Of a DNA stretch of 64,000 bases, positions 24,409 to 33,633 are shown piece by piece. The notes under the pieces were generated by a model. That model was not told the origin of the DNA. It saw only the letters and a list, made by a program, of their open reading frames with translations, and did not search any database. The first letter of the stretch is position 1. Each line of letters begins with the position of its first letter. This DNA is from Lysobacterales bacterium (GTDB lineage Bacteria; Pseudomonadota; Gammaproteobacteria; Xanthomonadales; Ahniellaceae): NCBI GenBank assembly GCA_016182785.1, contig JACPFU010000034.1:62001-126000 (forward strand), read 5' to 3'. The translations under genes and the position numbers were made by a program.

Positions 24409-25848
24409 TCAGGGCGCGGCTTCGTAGCCGTTGCAGTAGATGTCTTCGGCGTAGTCCATGCAGCCGCCGATCACCGGCAGCGCGTGGTGTTCGCAATGCG
24501 CGGCTTCCGGCGTGGAGGCGCAGTCGAGCAGGATGTCCGGGTTGGCGCTGTCGGCGGCGGCAGTGGCGATCGACGCCACCGCCAGTGGGTCGCCGCCCGC
24601 GCGCGACGCCACGCCGCGCTCGATGTTGACGCGCACCACGCCCGAGCCGCTGCCGTTGACCGGCAGGCCCGCGCTGCGGTTGCACTTCAGCGTCTGGCCC
24701 AGCACGGCGCTGCCGGTGGCGGTGCACGCACTGAGCGCATACCCGGTGCCGGCCTGCAGCGACGCATAACCGAATCCCGGCGGCAATTGCAGCGACACGT
24801 AGAAATTGCCGGCCCCGAGATTGCCGACGTTGCGGTAGCTGACGGTGATGCTGCCGGCATCGGCCTGGATCGGCAGTACCGCCGCCAGATGTGATATGGC
24901 GGTGATCTCCAGGACGGGCGCGGGTGCCGCTTCTGTGGCGAACGACGCCGAGAAGCAGCCGAGTTGCGCCGGGTTCGCGAGGCAATCGGTCGGGATCGGC
25001 TGCGGTTCGCGGTTGCCGATCTCGGTGCGGATGGTCAGCGGGCCGGGGATCGGGATGGTGTCGTCGACATGGATGCTGAAGCGCGGCTCGTTGCCGTCGC
25101 TGATGGCGTTGTTGGTGGTGCAGGTGGTCGGGTTCGCGCCACTGCACGCCCAGTTCGTCGGGGCAATGTTGACGTGGCTGAGATAGCTCACGCCTGTCGG
25201 CCAATGCAGCTTGAGCGTGGCTGGCGCGTTGCCCTGGTCGTAGCCGGCGTTGCGGATGCGCACGCGCGCCTGCTCGTCGTCGCCGGCAGTCAGGATGTCG
25301 TCGTTGAAGATGGCGATGCGATCGACGTACACCTGCGATTGCACGATGCTGACAATGTCCTTCGCGCACTGCGTCGTGCCGCCGTTGGTGGTGACGCAGT
25401 TCAGCGGATCCGGCAGCGGGAACTGCGCGTTTTCCATGGTGCCGGTGAACTCGGTGGGTCCGAGCGGCGCGAAGTCGGCGGCGATATCGATGGAGAATCC
25501 GAGCGACGCCGAGAACAGCGCCGTGGTCCAGTTGCTGTTGCGGACGCAGACGACGTCACGCGGCGAGACCGGCGCCGAGCAGACGAAGGATCCGCTGTTG
25601 GTCGAGCCGTCGACGAAGGTGATGCCTTCCGGCAAGGTCATGCGGTAGGTGATCGGGGCGGTCAAGGTCGCGCCGGAGACGTTGACTGCGCTCAGCGTCA
25701 GGCCGCCGCTGCCGGCAGCGCCGAAGGTGCCGGTGCCGAGCGGATCGCGTACCGTCAGGTTCATGCCGACCATCGCCGCATGCGCGCCCGCGGAGGCCAC
25801 GAGCAGCGCGGCGAACAACGCGAGTCTCGGTCGATAGGCAGCTGGCAT
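24409..25848 (-). CDS. Secreted repeat protein with DUF11-like domains
   Basis: A 479-aa exported protein with a signal peptide (ALFAALLVASAGAHA). It has successive beta-sandwich domains of the DUF11/CARDB kind: TLSAVNVSGATLTAPITYRMTLPEGITFVDG, then RVRIRNAGYDQGNAPATLKLHWPTGVSYLS, then SITVSYRNVGNLGAGNFYVSLQLPPGFGYAS. Cysteines recur near each domain end. The C-terminus, EDIYCNGYEAAP, is a looser form of the F-x-DGFE ending of two other secreted proteins in this window. It probably acts at the cell surface or extracellularly. The start codon is buried in a hairpin (25847-25901). Confidence 0.72.
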   Translation of the reverse strand: MPAAYRPRLALFAALLVASAGAHAAMVGMNLTVRDPLGTGTFGAAGSGGLTLSAVNVSGATLTAPITYRMTLPEGITFVDGSTNSGSFVCSAPVSPRDVVCVRNSNWTTALFSASLGFSIDIAADFAPLGPTEFTGTMENAQFPLPDPLNCVTTNGGTTQCAKDIVSIVQSQVYVDRIAIFNDDILTAGDDEQARVRIRNAGYDQGNAPATLKLHWPTGVSYLSHVNIAPTNWACSGANPTTCTTNNAISDGNEPRFSIHVDDTIPIPGPLTIRTEIGNREPQPIPTDCLANPAQLGCFSASFATEAAPAPVLEITAISHLAAVLPIQADAGSITVSYRNVGNLGAGNFYVSLQLPPGFGYASLQAGTGYALSACTATGSAVLGQTLKCNRSAGLPVNGSGSGVVRVNIERGVASRAGGDPLAVASIATAAADSANPDILLDCASTPEAAHCEHHALPVIGGCMDYAEDIYCNGYEAAP

Positions 25849-25901
25849 GACGCACTCCCCTGGCTTTCCGCCATTGTTGGCGGACGCGGGAAGTGCGTCA
25901 T
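25847..25901 (-). promoter_or_regulatory. Hairpin over the start codon and ribosome binding site of the DUF11-like gene
   Basis: ATGACGCACT (25847-25856) and AGTGCGTCAT (25892-25901) form a perfect 10-bp stem. An inner CCGCC-N6-GGCGG stem lies at 25868-25883. In the minus-strand mRNA one arm contains part of the start codon, and the GGGGAG ribosome binding site lies just inside. Translation control is inferred. Confidence 0.45.
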
Positions 25902-25926
25902 CCCCGCGAATCGGGGGGCGGGTCGG

Positions 25927-27597
25927 CTAGCGGCGCCGGCCCGGCATCGGCAGGCGCTGCACGATCTGCTTGAGCTTGTGCTTGAGGCGCGCGAAGAACG
26001 CTGGCGGCTCGGTGACCAGCGGGATCTCGGCGGTGATCGGCTGCTCGACGGCGATATTGCCGCTGGCCTCGACACGTTCGCCGCGCGGCTTGCGCCGGCG
26101 CCGGTTGCGCCGACGCTCGGCTTCGGCCGGGGTCTCGCCGGGTACCGCGGCCGCGTTCGCGACCTCTGCCGGACGCGGTGCTGCGGCGGCGCCTTCGGTG
26201 CGCGGCTTGTGGCCATCGCGCCGCTCGCCGCCGGGCTTGCGCTCGCGTGAACCGGCGCCCGCAGCGCCGGTGCCGGAACCCTGGCGACGCCCGCCGCCGC
26301 TGCTGCCGCGCTTGCCGTCGCGGTTCTGGCGGTCGCGGTCTTCGCGGCGCTTGGCCGCGGCGGCGTCGAGCACTTCCATCAGTTCGCTGCGACCCTCGCC
26401 CGCGGCACGTTCGCGCTTCGGCGGCGCCACCAGCATTTCCGGGGTGATCGACTCGAACGGAATCTTCTGCTCGATGTACTTCTCGATGTCCGGCAGCGAC
26501 ACCGCGTAATCCTCGCAGGCGAAGCTGACCGCATCGCCCTCGGCGCCGAGGCGCGCAGTGCGCCCGATGCGGTGCACGTAGTCTTCGGGATCATGCGGCA
26601 GGTCGTAGTTGAAGACGTGGGTCACGCCGTGGATATGCAGGCCGCGCGCAGCGACATCGGTGCCGACCAGCAGTTCCAGTTCACCCTTCTGGAAGCGGTT
26701 CAGCAGCGACTCGCGCTTCTTCTGCGGCACATCGCCGGAGAGCAGCCCGACCTTCCAGCCATGCGCCTCGAGCTTGCGCGCGACGCGCTCGGCGGCGATC
26801 TTCATGTTCACGAATACCATGCCGCGCGGACTGCCGATCTTGTGCAGCAGGTGCAGCAGCAGCGGGATCTTCTCGTCCGCCGCCGGGTAGTAGCCGACCT
26901 GGCGCACGCGCGACACGGTCACCGATTCCGACTCGATGACGACCTTCTCGGGTTCGTTCATGTGCTCGTAGGCGAGCTCGAGCACGCGGTGGCTGAGCGT
27001 GGCCGAGAACAGCAGGTTCTGGCGCTGGTGCGGGTCCGGCATGCGCCGCAGCAGGAAGCGGATGTCCTTGATGAAGCCGAGGTCGAACATGCGGTCGGCC
27101 TCGTCGAGGATGACCACATCGACCGCGCGCAGCGATACCGCGTGCTGGCGCACGAAGTCGATCAGGCGGCCGGGCGTGGCGATGATCACATCGACGCCGT
27201 CGCTGAGCTGGGTGCGCTGCTTGTCATAGTCGACGCCGCCGTAGATCAGCGCCATGCGCAACCCGAGGTTGCGGCCGATCTGCTGTGCGTCCTTCTCGAT
27301 CTGGATCGCAAGTTCGCGCGTCGGCGCCAGGATCACCGCGCGCGGCTCGTTGTCCTTGCGGTCGGCGTGCGCGGGCTTGGTCAGCAGGCGATTGAACATC
27401 GAGACCAGGAATGCGGCGGTCTTGCCGGTGCCGGTCTGCGCCTGGCCGGCGACGTCGCGGCCCTGCAGCGTGATCGGCAGCGACATCGCCTGGATGGGCG
27501 TGCAGCGAATGAAGCCTGCGTCTTCGAGGCCTTTGAGCAGCGCCGGGTCCAGGCTGAAGTTCTCGAAGCAGACATCGGTCAGTGGTTTGTCGGACAT
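25927..27597 (-). CDS. rhlB: ATP-dependent RNA helicase RhlB
   Basis: A 556-aa DEAD-box helicase. The order is Q motif (FENFSLDP...CTPIQ), [39 protein letters not shown], then the second RecA domain ([20 protein letters not shown]). The C-terminal 170 residues are a basic Arg/Gly/Lys-rich tail ([23 protein letters not shown]) that likely binds RNA and RNase E. It is divergent from trxA, as in other gammaproteobacteria where rhlB, trxA and rho cluster. Confidence 0.95.
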   Translation of the reverse strand: MSDKPLTDVCFENFSLDPALLKGLEDAGFIRCTPIQAMSLPITLQGRDVAGQAQTGTGKTAAFLVSMFNRLLTKPAHADRKDNEPRAVILAPTRELAIQIEKDAQQIGRNLGLRMALIYGGVDYDKQRTQLSDGVDVIIATPGRLIDFVRQHAVSLRAVDVVILDEADRMFDLGFIKDIRFLLRRMPDPHQRQNLLFSATLSHRVLELAYEHMNEPEKVVIESESVTVSRVRQVGYYPAADEKIPLLLHLLHKIGSPRGMVFVNMKIAAERVARKLEAHGWKVGLLSGDVPQKKRESLLNRFQKGELELLVGTDVAARGLHIHGVTHVFNYDLPHDPEDYVHRIGRTARLGAEGDAVSFACEDYAVSLPDIEKYIEQKIPFESITPEMLVAPPKRERAAGEGRSELMEVLDAAAAKRREDRDRQNRDGKRGSSGGGRRQGSGTGAAGAGSRERKPGGERRDGHKPRTEGAAAAPRPAEVANAAAVPGETPAEAERRRNRRRRKPRGERVEASGNIAVEQPITAEIPLVTEPPAFFARLKHKLKQIVQRLPMPGRRR

Positions 27598-27817
27598 TCT
27601 TTTTCTGTTGCCTTTCGGGTGCGGCCTTGTGCGGCGCGGATTCGCCCGCATCAACCGCGGGCAGGTCGGGGGCGTGCTTGATCCGCTCCCGGGTGGGGGC
27701 GACAATCCGACGCCCCCGGCAAGCGTGCCGGGCCGATCCAGGGGATCCAGGCCGCAGCACGACCCGCGGAGTGTACCGCAAGACTGGCGCAAACCCGCGC
27801 CCATCAAGGAGATTTCA

Positions 27818-28144
27818 GTGAGCGACCGCATTGCCCATGCCGACGACAACACCTTCGACGCCACCGTCTTGCAGTCCACGGAGCCGGTGCTGGTGGATTT
27901 CTGGGCCGAATGGTGCGGGCCATGCAAGATGATCGCCCCGATCCTCGATGATGTCGCCGAGAGCTATGCCGGGCGCCTGAAGATCGTCAAGGTCAACACC
28001 GACGTCGCCCAGAAGACGCCGCGCAACTACGGCGTGCGCGGCATCCCGATGCTGCTGCTGTTCAAGGGCGGCAAGGTCCAGGCCACGCATGTCGGCGCGC
28101 TGACCAAGTCGCAGCTCACCAGTCTGATCGACAAGAACCTCTGA
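27818..28144 (+). CDS. trxA: Thioredoxin 1
   Basis: A 108-aa thioredoxin with [10 protein letters not shown] (active-site CGPC), the buried Asp in LVDFWAEW and the cis-Pro in RGIPMLLLF. It supplies reducing power to ribonucleotide reductase, methionine sulfoxide reductases (including the fRMsr-like protein at 5.8 kb) and other enzymes. The GTG start at 27818 follows CAAGGAGA by six bases; an ATG alternative lies inside the fold. It stands immediately upstream of rho. Confidence 0.95.
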   Translation: MSDRIAHADDNTFDATVLQSTEPVLVDFWAEWCGPCKMIAPILDDVAESYAGRLKIVKVNTDVAQKTPRNYGVRGIPMLLLFKGGKVQATHVGALTKSQLTSLIDKNL

Positions 28145-28161
28145 ATCGCATCTCGATGCAC

Positions 28162-28268
28162 TGTAGGGGCGGCCCCCCGTGGCCGCCCGCTCGTGTTGCA
28201 TCGAAACAGCGCGGCCACCGTTGTTCCCGCGGTGCAAGCCAGGGCGGCCACGGGGGGCCGCCCCTACA
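28162..28268. repeat. Long perfect inverted repeat between trxA and rho
   Basis: Two 27-base arms (28162-28188 and 28242-28268), starting TGTAGGGGCGGCC and ending GGCCGCCCCTACA, are exact reverse complements around a 53-base loop. The loop has its own TTGCA/TGCAA pairing. This resembles dispersed, probably RAYT-mobilised palindromes. The rest of the 314-nt trxA-rho gap holds a weak promoter-like pair (28307-28336), a 15-codon ORF (28356-28403) and a small GGGAC-N5-GTCCC stem at about 28406. I see nothing else there. In transcripts the structure may separate trxA from rho expression. Confidence 0.75.
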
Positions 28269-28306
28269 TGGCCTCGCCATCATGAACGCGGGTGGCAGCG
28301 CAGCGC

Positions 28307-28336
28307 TTGTGCCCGCCGCAACGGCGGTGCTAGTGT
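28307..28336 (+). promoter_or_regulatory. Possible rho promoter
   Basis: TTGTGC (28307-28312) and TAGTGT (28331-28336) are separated by 18 nt. Matches to consensus are only partial, but the 18-nt spacing is that of the strong amino-acid operon promoters in this window. The rho start lies about 120 nt downstream. Confidence 0.3.
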
Positions 28337-28458
28337 CCGCTCCCGTCAGAACGCGATGAACCCGTCGCGCGACATGCGCAGCCGCAGAGGGTGGCTGCGT
28401 TGACCGGGACGAGATGTCCCGCTGTCCCCCAACTTCCCCACCGCAACATTCAGCGCTT

Positions 28459-30075
28459 ATGCGCGAGACTCCCGTGTCCGAAGCCACTCCGGCGCCTGCC
28501 GCCGATACGCCCGTTTCCGAGCCGCGCAACACGGCTCCCGATGCTGCCCAGGGCGGCAGCGAATCCAATGGCAACAACCAGCGCCAGGAGGGCGAGGGCA
28601 GCCCCGCCGAAGGCGGCGAGGGCGGTGGCCAGCGCGTGTCGCGCCGCGAGCGCTTCCGCAAGCGCTTCAAGGACCGTGACCGTGAGCGCGGGCCGCGCAA
28701 CAACAACGACGGCATTCCCGCCGACCAGGGCGATGGCGAGTCGGGTGGCAACGGCGACCGCGAGTTCCAGCCGCCGCAGCGGCAGAACTACACGATCCCG
28801 CCGGACGCGCCGACCAGCCTGACCGCGCTCAAGCGCCTGTCGCCGGCGGCACTGCTCGATCTTGCCGAGCGCATCGGCATCCAGGAAGGCGTGGCGCGCG
28901 CGCGGCGCCAGGACGTCAACTTCTCGGTGCTGAAGGTGCTGACGCGCACGCCCGAGGGCATCGATGCCGAAGGCGTGCTCGAAATCCTGCAGGACGGCTT
29001 CGGCTTCCTGCGCGCATTCGAGGCCTCGTACCTGGCCGGTCCCGACGACGTCTACGTGTCGCCCTCGCAGATCCGCCGCTTCAACCTGCGCACCGGCGAC
29101 TACATCACCGGCAAGATCCGCTCGCCGAAGGACGGCGAACGCTACGTCGCGCTGCTCAAGGTCGACACCATCAACGGCGAACCGCCGGAAGCCAGCAAGA
29201 ACAAGGTGCTGTTCGAGAACCTGACGCCGCTGTTCCCGCGCCAGGCGTTCCATCTCGAGCGCGGCAACGGTTCGTCGGAAGACATCACCGGCCGCATCCT
29301 CGACCTGATGGCACCGATCGGCAAGGGCCAGCGCGGCCTGATCGTGTCGCCGCCGAAGGCCGGCAAGACCATGCTGCTGCAGAACGTCGCGCAGGCGATC
29401 GTGCACAACCATCCGGAAGCGCACCTGATCATCCTGCTGATCGACGAGCGTCCGGAAGAAGTGACCGAGATGCAGCGTTCGGTGCGTGCCGAGGTGATCA
29501 GTTCCACCTTCGACGAGCCCGCCTCGCGCCACGTGCAGGTCGCCGAAATGGTGATCGAGCGCGCCAAGCGCCTGGTCGAGCACAAGAAGGACGTGATCAT
29601 CCTGCTCGACTCGATCACCCGCCTGGCACGCGCCTACAACACCGTGGTGCCGAGTTCGGGCAAGGTGCTGACCGGTGGTGTCGACGCGAACGCGCTGCAG
29701 CGCCCGAAGCGCTTCTTCGGTGCCGCACGCAATGTCGAGGAAGGCGGTTCGCTGACGATCGTCGCGACCACGCTGGTCGACACCGGCTCGAAGATGGACG
29801 AGGTGATCTACGAGGAGTTCAAGGGCACCGGCAACATGGAAGTGCACCTCGACCGCCGCATCACCGAGAAGCGCGTCTATCCGGCGTTCAACATCAATCG
29901 TTCCGGTACGCGTCGCGAGGAGCTGCTGATCGACCCGGACCTGCTGCAGAAGATCTGGATCCTGCGCAAGCTGCTGCATCCGATGGACGAGCTGGCCGCG
30001 ATCGAGTTCCTGCTCGACAAGATGAAGGACACCAAGACCAACGAGGAGTTCTTCAAGTTCATGAAACGCGGCTGA
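28459..30075 (+). CDS. rho: Transcription termination factor Rho with extended N-terminus
   Basis: A 538-aa Rho, longer than the 419-aa E. coli protein by an N-terminal low-complexity segment (residues 1-115, rich in Gly, Asn, Glu and Arg: [25 protein letters not shown], then [17 protein letters not shown]). The canonical protein follows: N-terminal helix bundle, the RNA-binding fold ([35 protein letters not shown]), Walker A ([10 protein letters not shown]), Walker B ([16 protein letters not shown]) and the R-loop [11 protein letters not shown]. The start at 28459 is preferred over 28414. Such extensions are known in other phyla to modulate RNA binding. Confidence 0.95.
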   Translation: MRETPVSEATPAPAADTPVSEPRNTAPDAAQGGSESNGNNQRQEGEGSPAEGGEGGGQRVSRRERFRKRFKDRDRERGPRNNNDGIPADQGDGESGGNGDREFQPPQRQNYTIPPDAPTSLTALKRLSPAALLDLAERIGIQEGVARARRQDVNFSVLKVLTRTPEGIDAEGVLEILQDGFGFLRAFEASYLAGPDDVYVSPSQIRRFNLRTGDYITGKIRSPKDGERYVALLKVDTINGEPPEASKNKVLFENLTPLFPRQAFHLERGNGSSEDITGRILDLMAPIGKGQRGLIVSPPKAGKTMLLQNVAQAIVHNHPEAHLIILLIDERPEEVTEMQRSVRAEVISSTFDEPASRHVQVAEMVIERAKRLVEHKKDVIILLDSITRLARAYNTVVPSSGKVLTGGVDANALQRPKRFFGAARNVEEGGSLTIVATTLVDTGSKMDEVIYEEFKGTGNMEVHLDRRITEKRVYPAFNINRSGTRREELLIDPDLLQKIWILRKLLHPMDELAAIEFLLDKMKDTKTNEEFFKFMKRG

Positions 30076-30154
30076 GACCTGCGCGTCATCGCGCCGTCAC
30101 CCGGCGCGGTCAAGCTGATTGCACCCGCCGGCACGCGGGATTGCTCGTGCCACG

Positions 30155-30180
30155 CAAAGCCCGCTTCGCAGCGGGCTTTG
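30155..30180 (+). terminator. Terminator after rho
   Basis: CAAAGCCCGC-TTCGCA-GCGGGCTTTG is a perfect 10-bp stem with a six-base loop, 80 nt after the rho stop. The T-rich TTTG/TGCTTT on its 3' side fits an intrinsic terminator. Confidence 0.8.
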
Positions 30181-30290
30181 TGCTTTCCGCGGGGTGCTGA
30201 TTTCATGCGATCATCACGCGTCGCCGGGGGGTGGCGTCCGCGTTTGCAGGCGCGGACAGTGGGAGCTTCGCTGTTCGTGGGGATATCGAC

Positions 30291-31337
30291 ATGGCGCAGG
30301 TGGATCCGAGCTCGTTTTCGCTCCCCGACAACTGCCCGGGGCTCACCGGCTGCCCGGCCACGTTGAGCCTGAGCGAGCGCATCGCCGCGCTCGAAAAGCG
30401 CGTCGTCACCGATGCGCTGACCGGTTTGTGGAACCGGATGCATTTCGACAGCTCGCTCGATCCCGAGATCCGTCGCAGCCTGCGCCACAAGCAGCCGCTG
30501 TCGCTGATCCTGTTCGATGTCGATCACTTCAAGGACGTCAACGACGGCTTCGGCCATCAGGTCGGCGATCAGGTGCTGTGCGAGTTGGCGCGCATCGCCA
30601 GCCTGACCGTGCGCACGTCGGACCGGCTGTTTCGCTGGGGTGGCGAGGAGTTCGCGGTGCTGGCCACTGCCTCCGGGCACCGCGGTGCCGCGCGCGTCGC
30701 CGAGAACCTGCGCGAGGCCGTCGCCGCGCACGGATTCCCCGGCGTCGGCCGCCTGACGGTCAGCATCGGCGTTGCCGAACACCTGGCCTCGGAGTCTGCC
30801 GACGAGTGGTTCCACCGCGCCGACGTCATGCTCTACGCCGCCAAGTGCGGTGGTCGCAACGCGGTGCGCGTCGATGCGCGCGGCAATTCCGACCTGTGGG
30901 CGGCAGCGCACGGCACCTCTGCGCTGCATCTGGTCTGGCAGGAGGCCTACGAGTGCGGCAACGCGGTGATCGACCGCGAGCACCGCGAACTGTTCGACCT
31001 CGCCAACGAACTGATCGACGGCTTCCTCACCCATGGCAGCAGCCAGACCCTGGTGACGCCGATCTACGACCGCTTGCTGCGCCACGTCGCCACGCACTTC
31101 GCCGACGAAGAGTCGGAGCTGGAAGCGCGCGGCTACGTCCGCCTCGAAGCGCACCGCCGCATCCACGCCACCCTGCTCGAACGCGCCCACGAACTGCGCG
31201 CCGCGCTCGACAGCGGCGACGCCAACCTCGGCGGCGTCGTCGAGTTCCTCGCTTCCGAAGTCGTTTCCCGCCACCTGCTCCGCGCCGACCGCGACTTCTT
31301 CCCGTTGTTCGCAACCGCGCCGACCGCGCCGGTCTAG
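30291..31337 (+). CDS. Diguanylate cyclase with C-terminal bacteriohemerythrin domain
   Basis: A 348-aa soluble protein. The GGDEF domain spans about 40-195: DALTGLWNR, FDVDHFKDVNDGFGH, active site RWGGEEF (117-121), and the inhibitory site R-T-S-D (108-111) exactly five residues before it. It should therefore make c-di-GMP and be feedback-inhibited. Residues about 207-340 form a hemerythrin-like four-helix bundle with the di-iron ligand pattern DREHRELF, HVATHFADEE, HRRIHATLL and HLLRADRD. Such a domain binds O2 or NO. The likely role is oxygen- or redox-gated c-di-GMP synthesis. The start at 30291 has GTGGGGA upstream. Confidence 0.9.
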   Translation: MAQVDPSSFSLPDNCPGLTGCPATLSLSERIAALEKRVVTDALTGLWNRMHFDSSLDPEIRRSLRHKQPLSLILFDVDHFKDVNDGFGHQVGDQVLCELARIASLTVRTSDRLFRWGGEEFAVLATASGHRGAARVAENLREAVAAHGFPGVGRLTVSIGVAEHLASESADEWFHRADVMLYAAKCGGRNAVRVDARGNSDLWAAAHGTSALHLVWQEAYECGNAVIDREHRELFDLANELIDGFLTHGSSQTLVTPIYDRLLRHVATHFADEESELEARGYVRLEAHRRIHATLLERAHELRAALDSGDANLGGVVEFLASEVVSRHLLRADRDFFPLFATAPTAPV

Positions 31338-31385
31338 TTTCGACCCGGCCTGTCGTCACCTGCGGACGCAGCAGTTCGGGGCCGC

Positions 31386-31436
31386 TTGACGGATCTGTTT
31401 ACACGTGTAGACTGCGCGCAAGTCTACGGATGTAAA
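31386..31436 (+). promoter_or_regulatory. Promoter and BlaI-type operator of the blaI-M56 operon
   Basis: TTGACG (31386-31391), 16 nt, then TAGACT (31408-31413) forms a promoter. It is overlaid by a 39-bp imperfect palindrome at 31398-31436, TTTACACGTGTAGACT-N7-AGTCTACGGATGTAAA, with 13 of 16 arm positions matching. TACA/TGTA cores are typical of BlaI/MecI operators. The operator ends 3 nt before the blaI ATG, so autorepression is very likely. Confidence 0.75.
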
Positions 31437-31439
31437 CCA

Positions 31440-31808
31440 ATGCAGATCAGCACCGCCGAGTCCACCATCATGCAAGCCCTGTGGCAGCGTTCCCCACAGA
31501 CGGCGGAGGAACTGATCCGCAGCGTCGCGCCTGCGCAGGGCTGGCACGAGTCGACGGTCAAGACCCTGATCACGCGGCTGCTGCACAAGCAGGCGATCGT
31601 TGCCGAGAAGGACGGTCGGCGATCGTTGTACTCGCCGCGATTGACGCGCGACGCGTGGGTTGCAGTGCAATCCGAATCGCTGCTCGATCGCGCCTTTGGT
31701 GGCCGAATCGCGCCGCTGGTCGCGCACTTCGCCGAACACCGCAAGCTGACGCGCAAGGATCTTGCCGACCTGAAGAAGCTGATCGCGGAGATCGACGATG
31801 CAACTTGA
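31440..31808 (+). CDS. blaI: BlaI/MecI/CopY-family transcriptional repressor
   Basis: A 122-aa winged-helix repressor: ISTAESTIMQALWQRSPQTAEELIRSV, the recognition helix in HESTVKTLITRLLHKQAIVAEKDGRRSLYSP, and a dimerisation helix at the C-terminus. BlaI family members are released from DNA when a BlaR1/MecR1 membrane protease cleaves them. The downstream M56 gene overlaps by 11 nt, as in classical sensor-repressor pairs. No beta-lactamase gene adjoins, so the regulon is not evident. Confidence 0.92.
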   Translation: MQISTAESTIMQALWQRSPQTAEELIRSVAPAQGWHESTVKTLITRLLHKQAIVAEKDGRRSLYSPRLTRDAWVAVQSESLLDRAFGGRIAPLVAHFAEHRKLTRKDLADLKKLIAEIDDAT

Positions 31809-33567
31809 TCTGCTATGGGCACCACTGGTTGCTGCCACGCTCGCGGTGAGCGCCGCATTGCTGACCGTGCTGACGCTGCGCCTGCCGGTGCAGACCGTGT
31901 TCGGTGCTCGTGCGGCCTATGTTCTGTGGCTGCTGTTGCCGCTCGCGCTGGCAGCGTTGCTGCTGCCGGCGCCGACCTTGCCCCGGGCGTTCCCGGCCAC
32001 GGGTGCGTGGCATGCAACGGCGACGACGAACCTTCCCGTTGTGTCGGCCCCGCCTGCGGAGCGACTCGATGCTCGCGCGCTGCTGGTCTGCGCCTGGTTC
32101 GCCGGCCTGCTGCTGACGCTGGTGGTTTTTTCCAGGTTGCAGCTGCGCTTTGCGCGCACGCTGCTCCTGCGCGATGAGGGCGGTGTCGTATTGCGTTCGC
32201 AGCGCGCCGACATCTCTCCGCTGGTGCTCGGCCTTTGGCGCACCCGCGTGGTGTTGCCGGCGGACTTCGAACAGCGCTTTGACGCCGACGAGCAGCAGTT
32301 GGTACTGCGCCACGAGCAAGTTCATCTGCGCCGCCACGATGTGCGCGTGAATGCGCTGGCAACGTTGCTGCTGGCACTGTTCTGGTTCCACCCGCTGGCG
32401 TGGCTCGGCTGGCGTCGCTTCCGTTTCGACCAGGAACTGGCCTGCGATGCGCTGGTTGTCGAACAACACCCGAATCAACGCCGCGCCTATGCCAGCGCGA
32501 TGCTGAAAGCCCAACTCGATCCCGGCCTGTTGCCGCTCGGCTGCCACTGGTCGGCGACCCATCCACTGCACAGGAGAATCTCCATGCTCGCAAGGAAGAT
32601 CCCCACCACAGGAACCCGCAAGCTCGGGCGCACCCTCGTGGCCGTACTTGGCCTCGCACTCAGCTACTCGATCTGGGCGCAGAAGCCGGCGACTTTGCCG
32701 CCATTGCCCAGAATTCCGAGCAAGGGAGACCTGGTGGTGATGTACGAGATCAGCGTCGGCAGCGGCACGATCCGGGGCGATGCGGTTGCCGACACCGAAG
32801 GAAACGGCAGCATTCGCAAGCTCGTGGACGGCGCCGCTTGGGAAGTCGAATTCCAGATCAAGCCGAAGGCACCCGATCGATTCCTCGGCGCGTTCCAGGT
32901 GAAGCGCGATGGCAAGTTGCAGGGGCACCCGACCATGGAGTGGCTGCGCGACAGCACTTCGTCACTGCGCATCGCCAATGATCGCGACCAGACCCAGTTT
33001 GCGATCGCGGTCCGCGCGGAATATCTGGACGAGTATCCCGAAGTCGTCGAGATCACGCTTCCTGACGCGACCGCGCGCAAGCCAGTTCCGGTTGAGCTCC
33101 AGCGGGCGGTGGACGCCGTCGACATCATTCGTCAGCCCGACGGCAGCTATCGACTGGACAACTTTCCACCGGGCTTGAGCCCTGAGGACCGCAAGACGCT
33201 GATGGACGCGGTGATGCCGGTGCTGCACGAGACCGTGCTGCGGAATCGCGGTGCGCTGCCGCAAGACACCTTCGAGTATGGCGACCGCGAGCAAATCCGG
33301 TCGGGCATCACCAAGCTTCTGAGGTCTTCCGAAACCGGGCGCATCAGCCTGGGCGCCAAACAGTTGTCGGTGCGCAATGCGTTCCTGGCGGCGGCGGCGC
33401 TGGCGCAGCTGCGGGTCGTCGACACGACCCTGCTCAGCACCACCCAGCGCGTGGACTTCGAGCTCAACGACGTTCCGCCCGAAGTCGCATTGTCCCTGAT
33501 TGCCGACGCCAGCGACCCGCCGTTTCAGTACGCCGTGCAGGACGGCGCCATCACACTCAGTCGTTGA
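31798..33567 (+). CDS. M56-family membrane metalloprotease with unusual C-terminal domain ending in an STN-like segment
   Basis: A 589-aa protein. The N-terminal half is a BlaR1/MecR1-type M56 protease with membrane helices near 10-28, 40-57 and 93-112, and zinc motif HEQVH at 172-176 with E213 (DQELACDALV) as third ligand. One more membrane helix lies at about 277-294. The extracytoplasmic part is not a penicillin-binding sensor domain: no S-x-x-K / SxN / KTG set is seen. It is about 290 residues of beta-rich sequence, whose last 70 residues (RNAFLAAAALAQLRVVDTTLL...FELNDVPPEVALSLIADASDPPFQYAVQDGAITL) resemble the STN fold of secretins and TonB receptors. The ligand is unknown. Confidence 0.82.
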   Translation: MQLDLLWAPLVAATLAVSAALLTVLTLRLPVQTVFGARAAYVLWLLLPLALAALLLPAPTLPRAFPATGAWHATATTNLPVVSAPPAERLDARALLVCAWFAGLLLTLVVFSRLQLRFARTLLLRDEGGVVLRSQRADISPLVLGLWRTRVVLPADFEQRFDADEQQLVLRHEQVHLRRHDVRVNALATLLLALFWFHPLAWLGWRRFRFDQELACDALVVEQHPNQRRAYASAMLKAQLDPGLLPLGCHWSATHPLHRRISMLARKIPTTGTRKLGRTLVAVLGLALSYSIWAQKPATLPPLPRIPSKGDLVVMYEISVGSGTIRGDAVADTEGNGSIRKLVDGAAWEVEFQIKPKAPDRFLGAFQVKRDGKLQGHPTMEWLRDSTSSLRIANDRDQTQFAIAVRAEYLDEYPEVVEITLPDATARKPVPVELQRAVDAVDIIRQPDGSYRLDNFPPGLSPEDRKTLMDAVMPVLHETVLRNRGALPQDTFEYGDREQIRSGITKLLRSSETGRISLGAKQLSVRNAFLAAAALAQLRVVDTTLLSTTQRVDFELNDVPPEVALSLIADASDPPFQYAVQDGAITLSR

Positions 33568-33633
33568 TTGACGCAGGCGTGCGCGATGGCGCGCGCTTTG
33601 CCACACTGCGCGCCTTCTGCCGTGGAGGCACGC

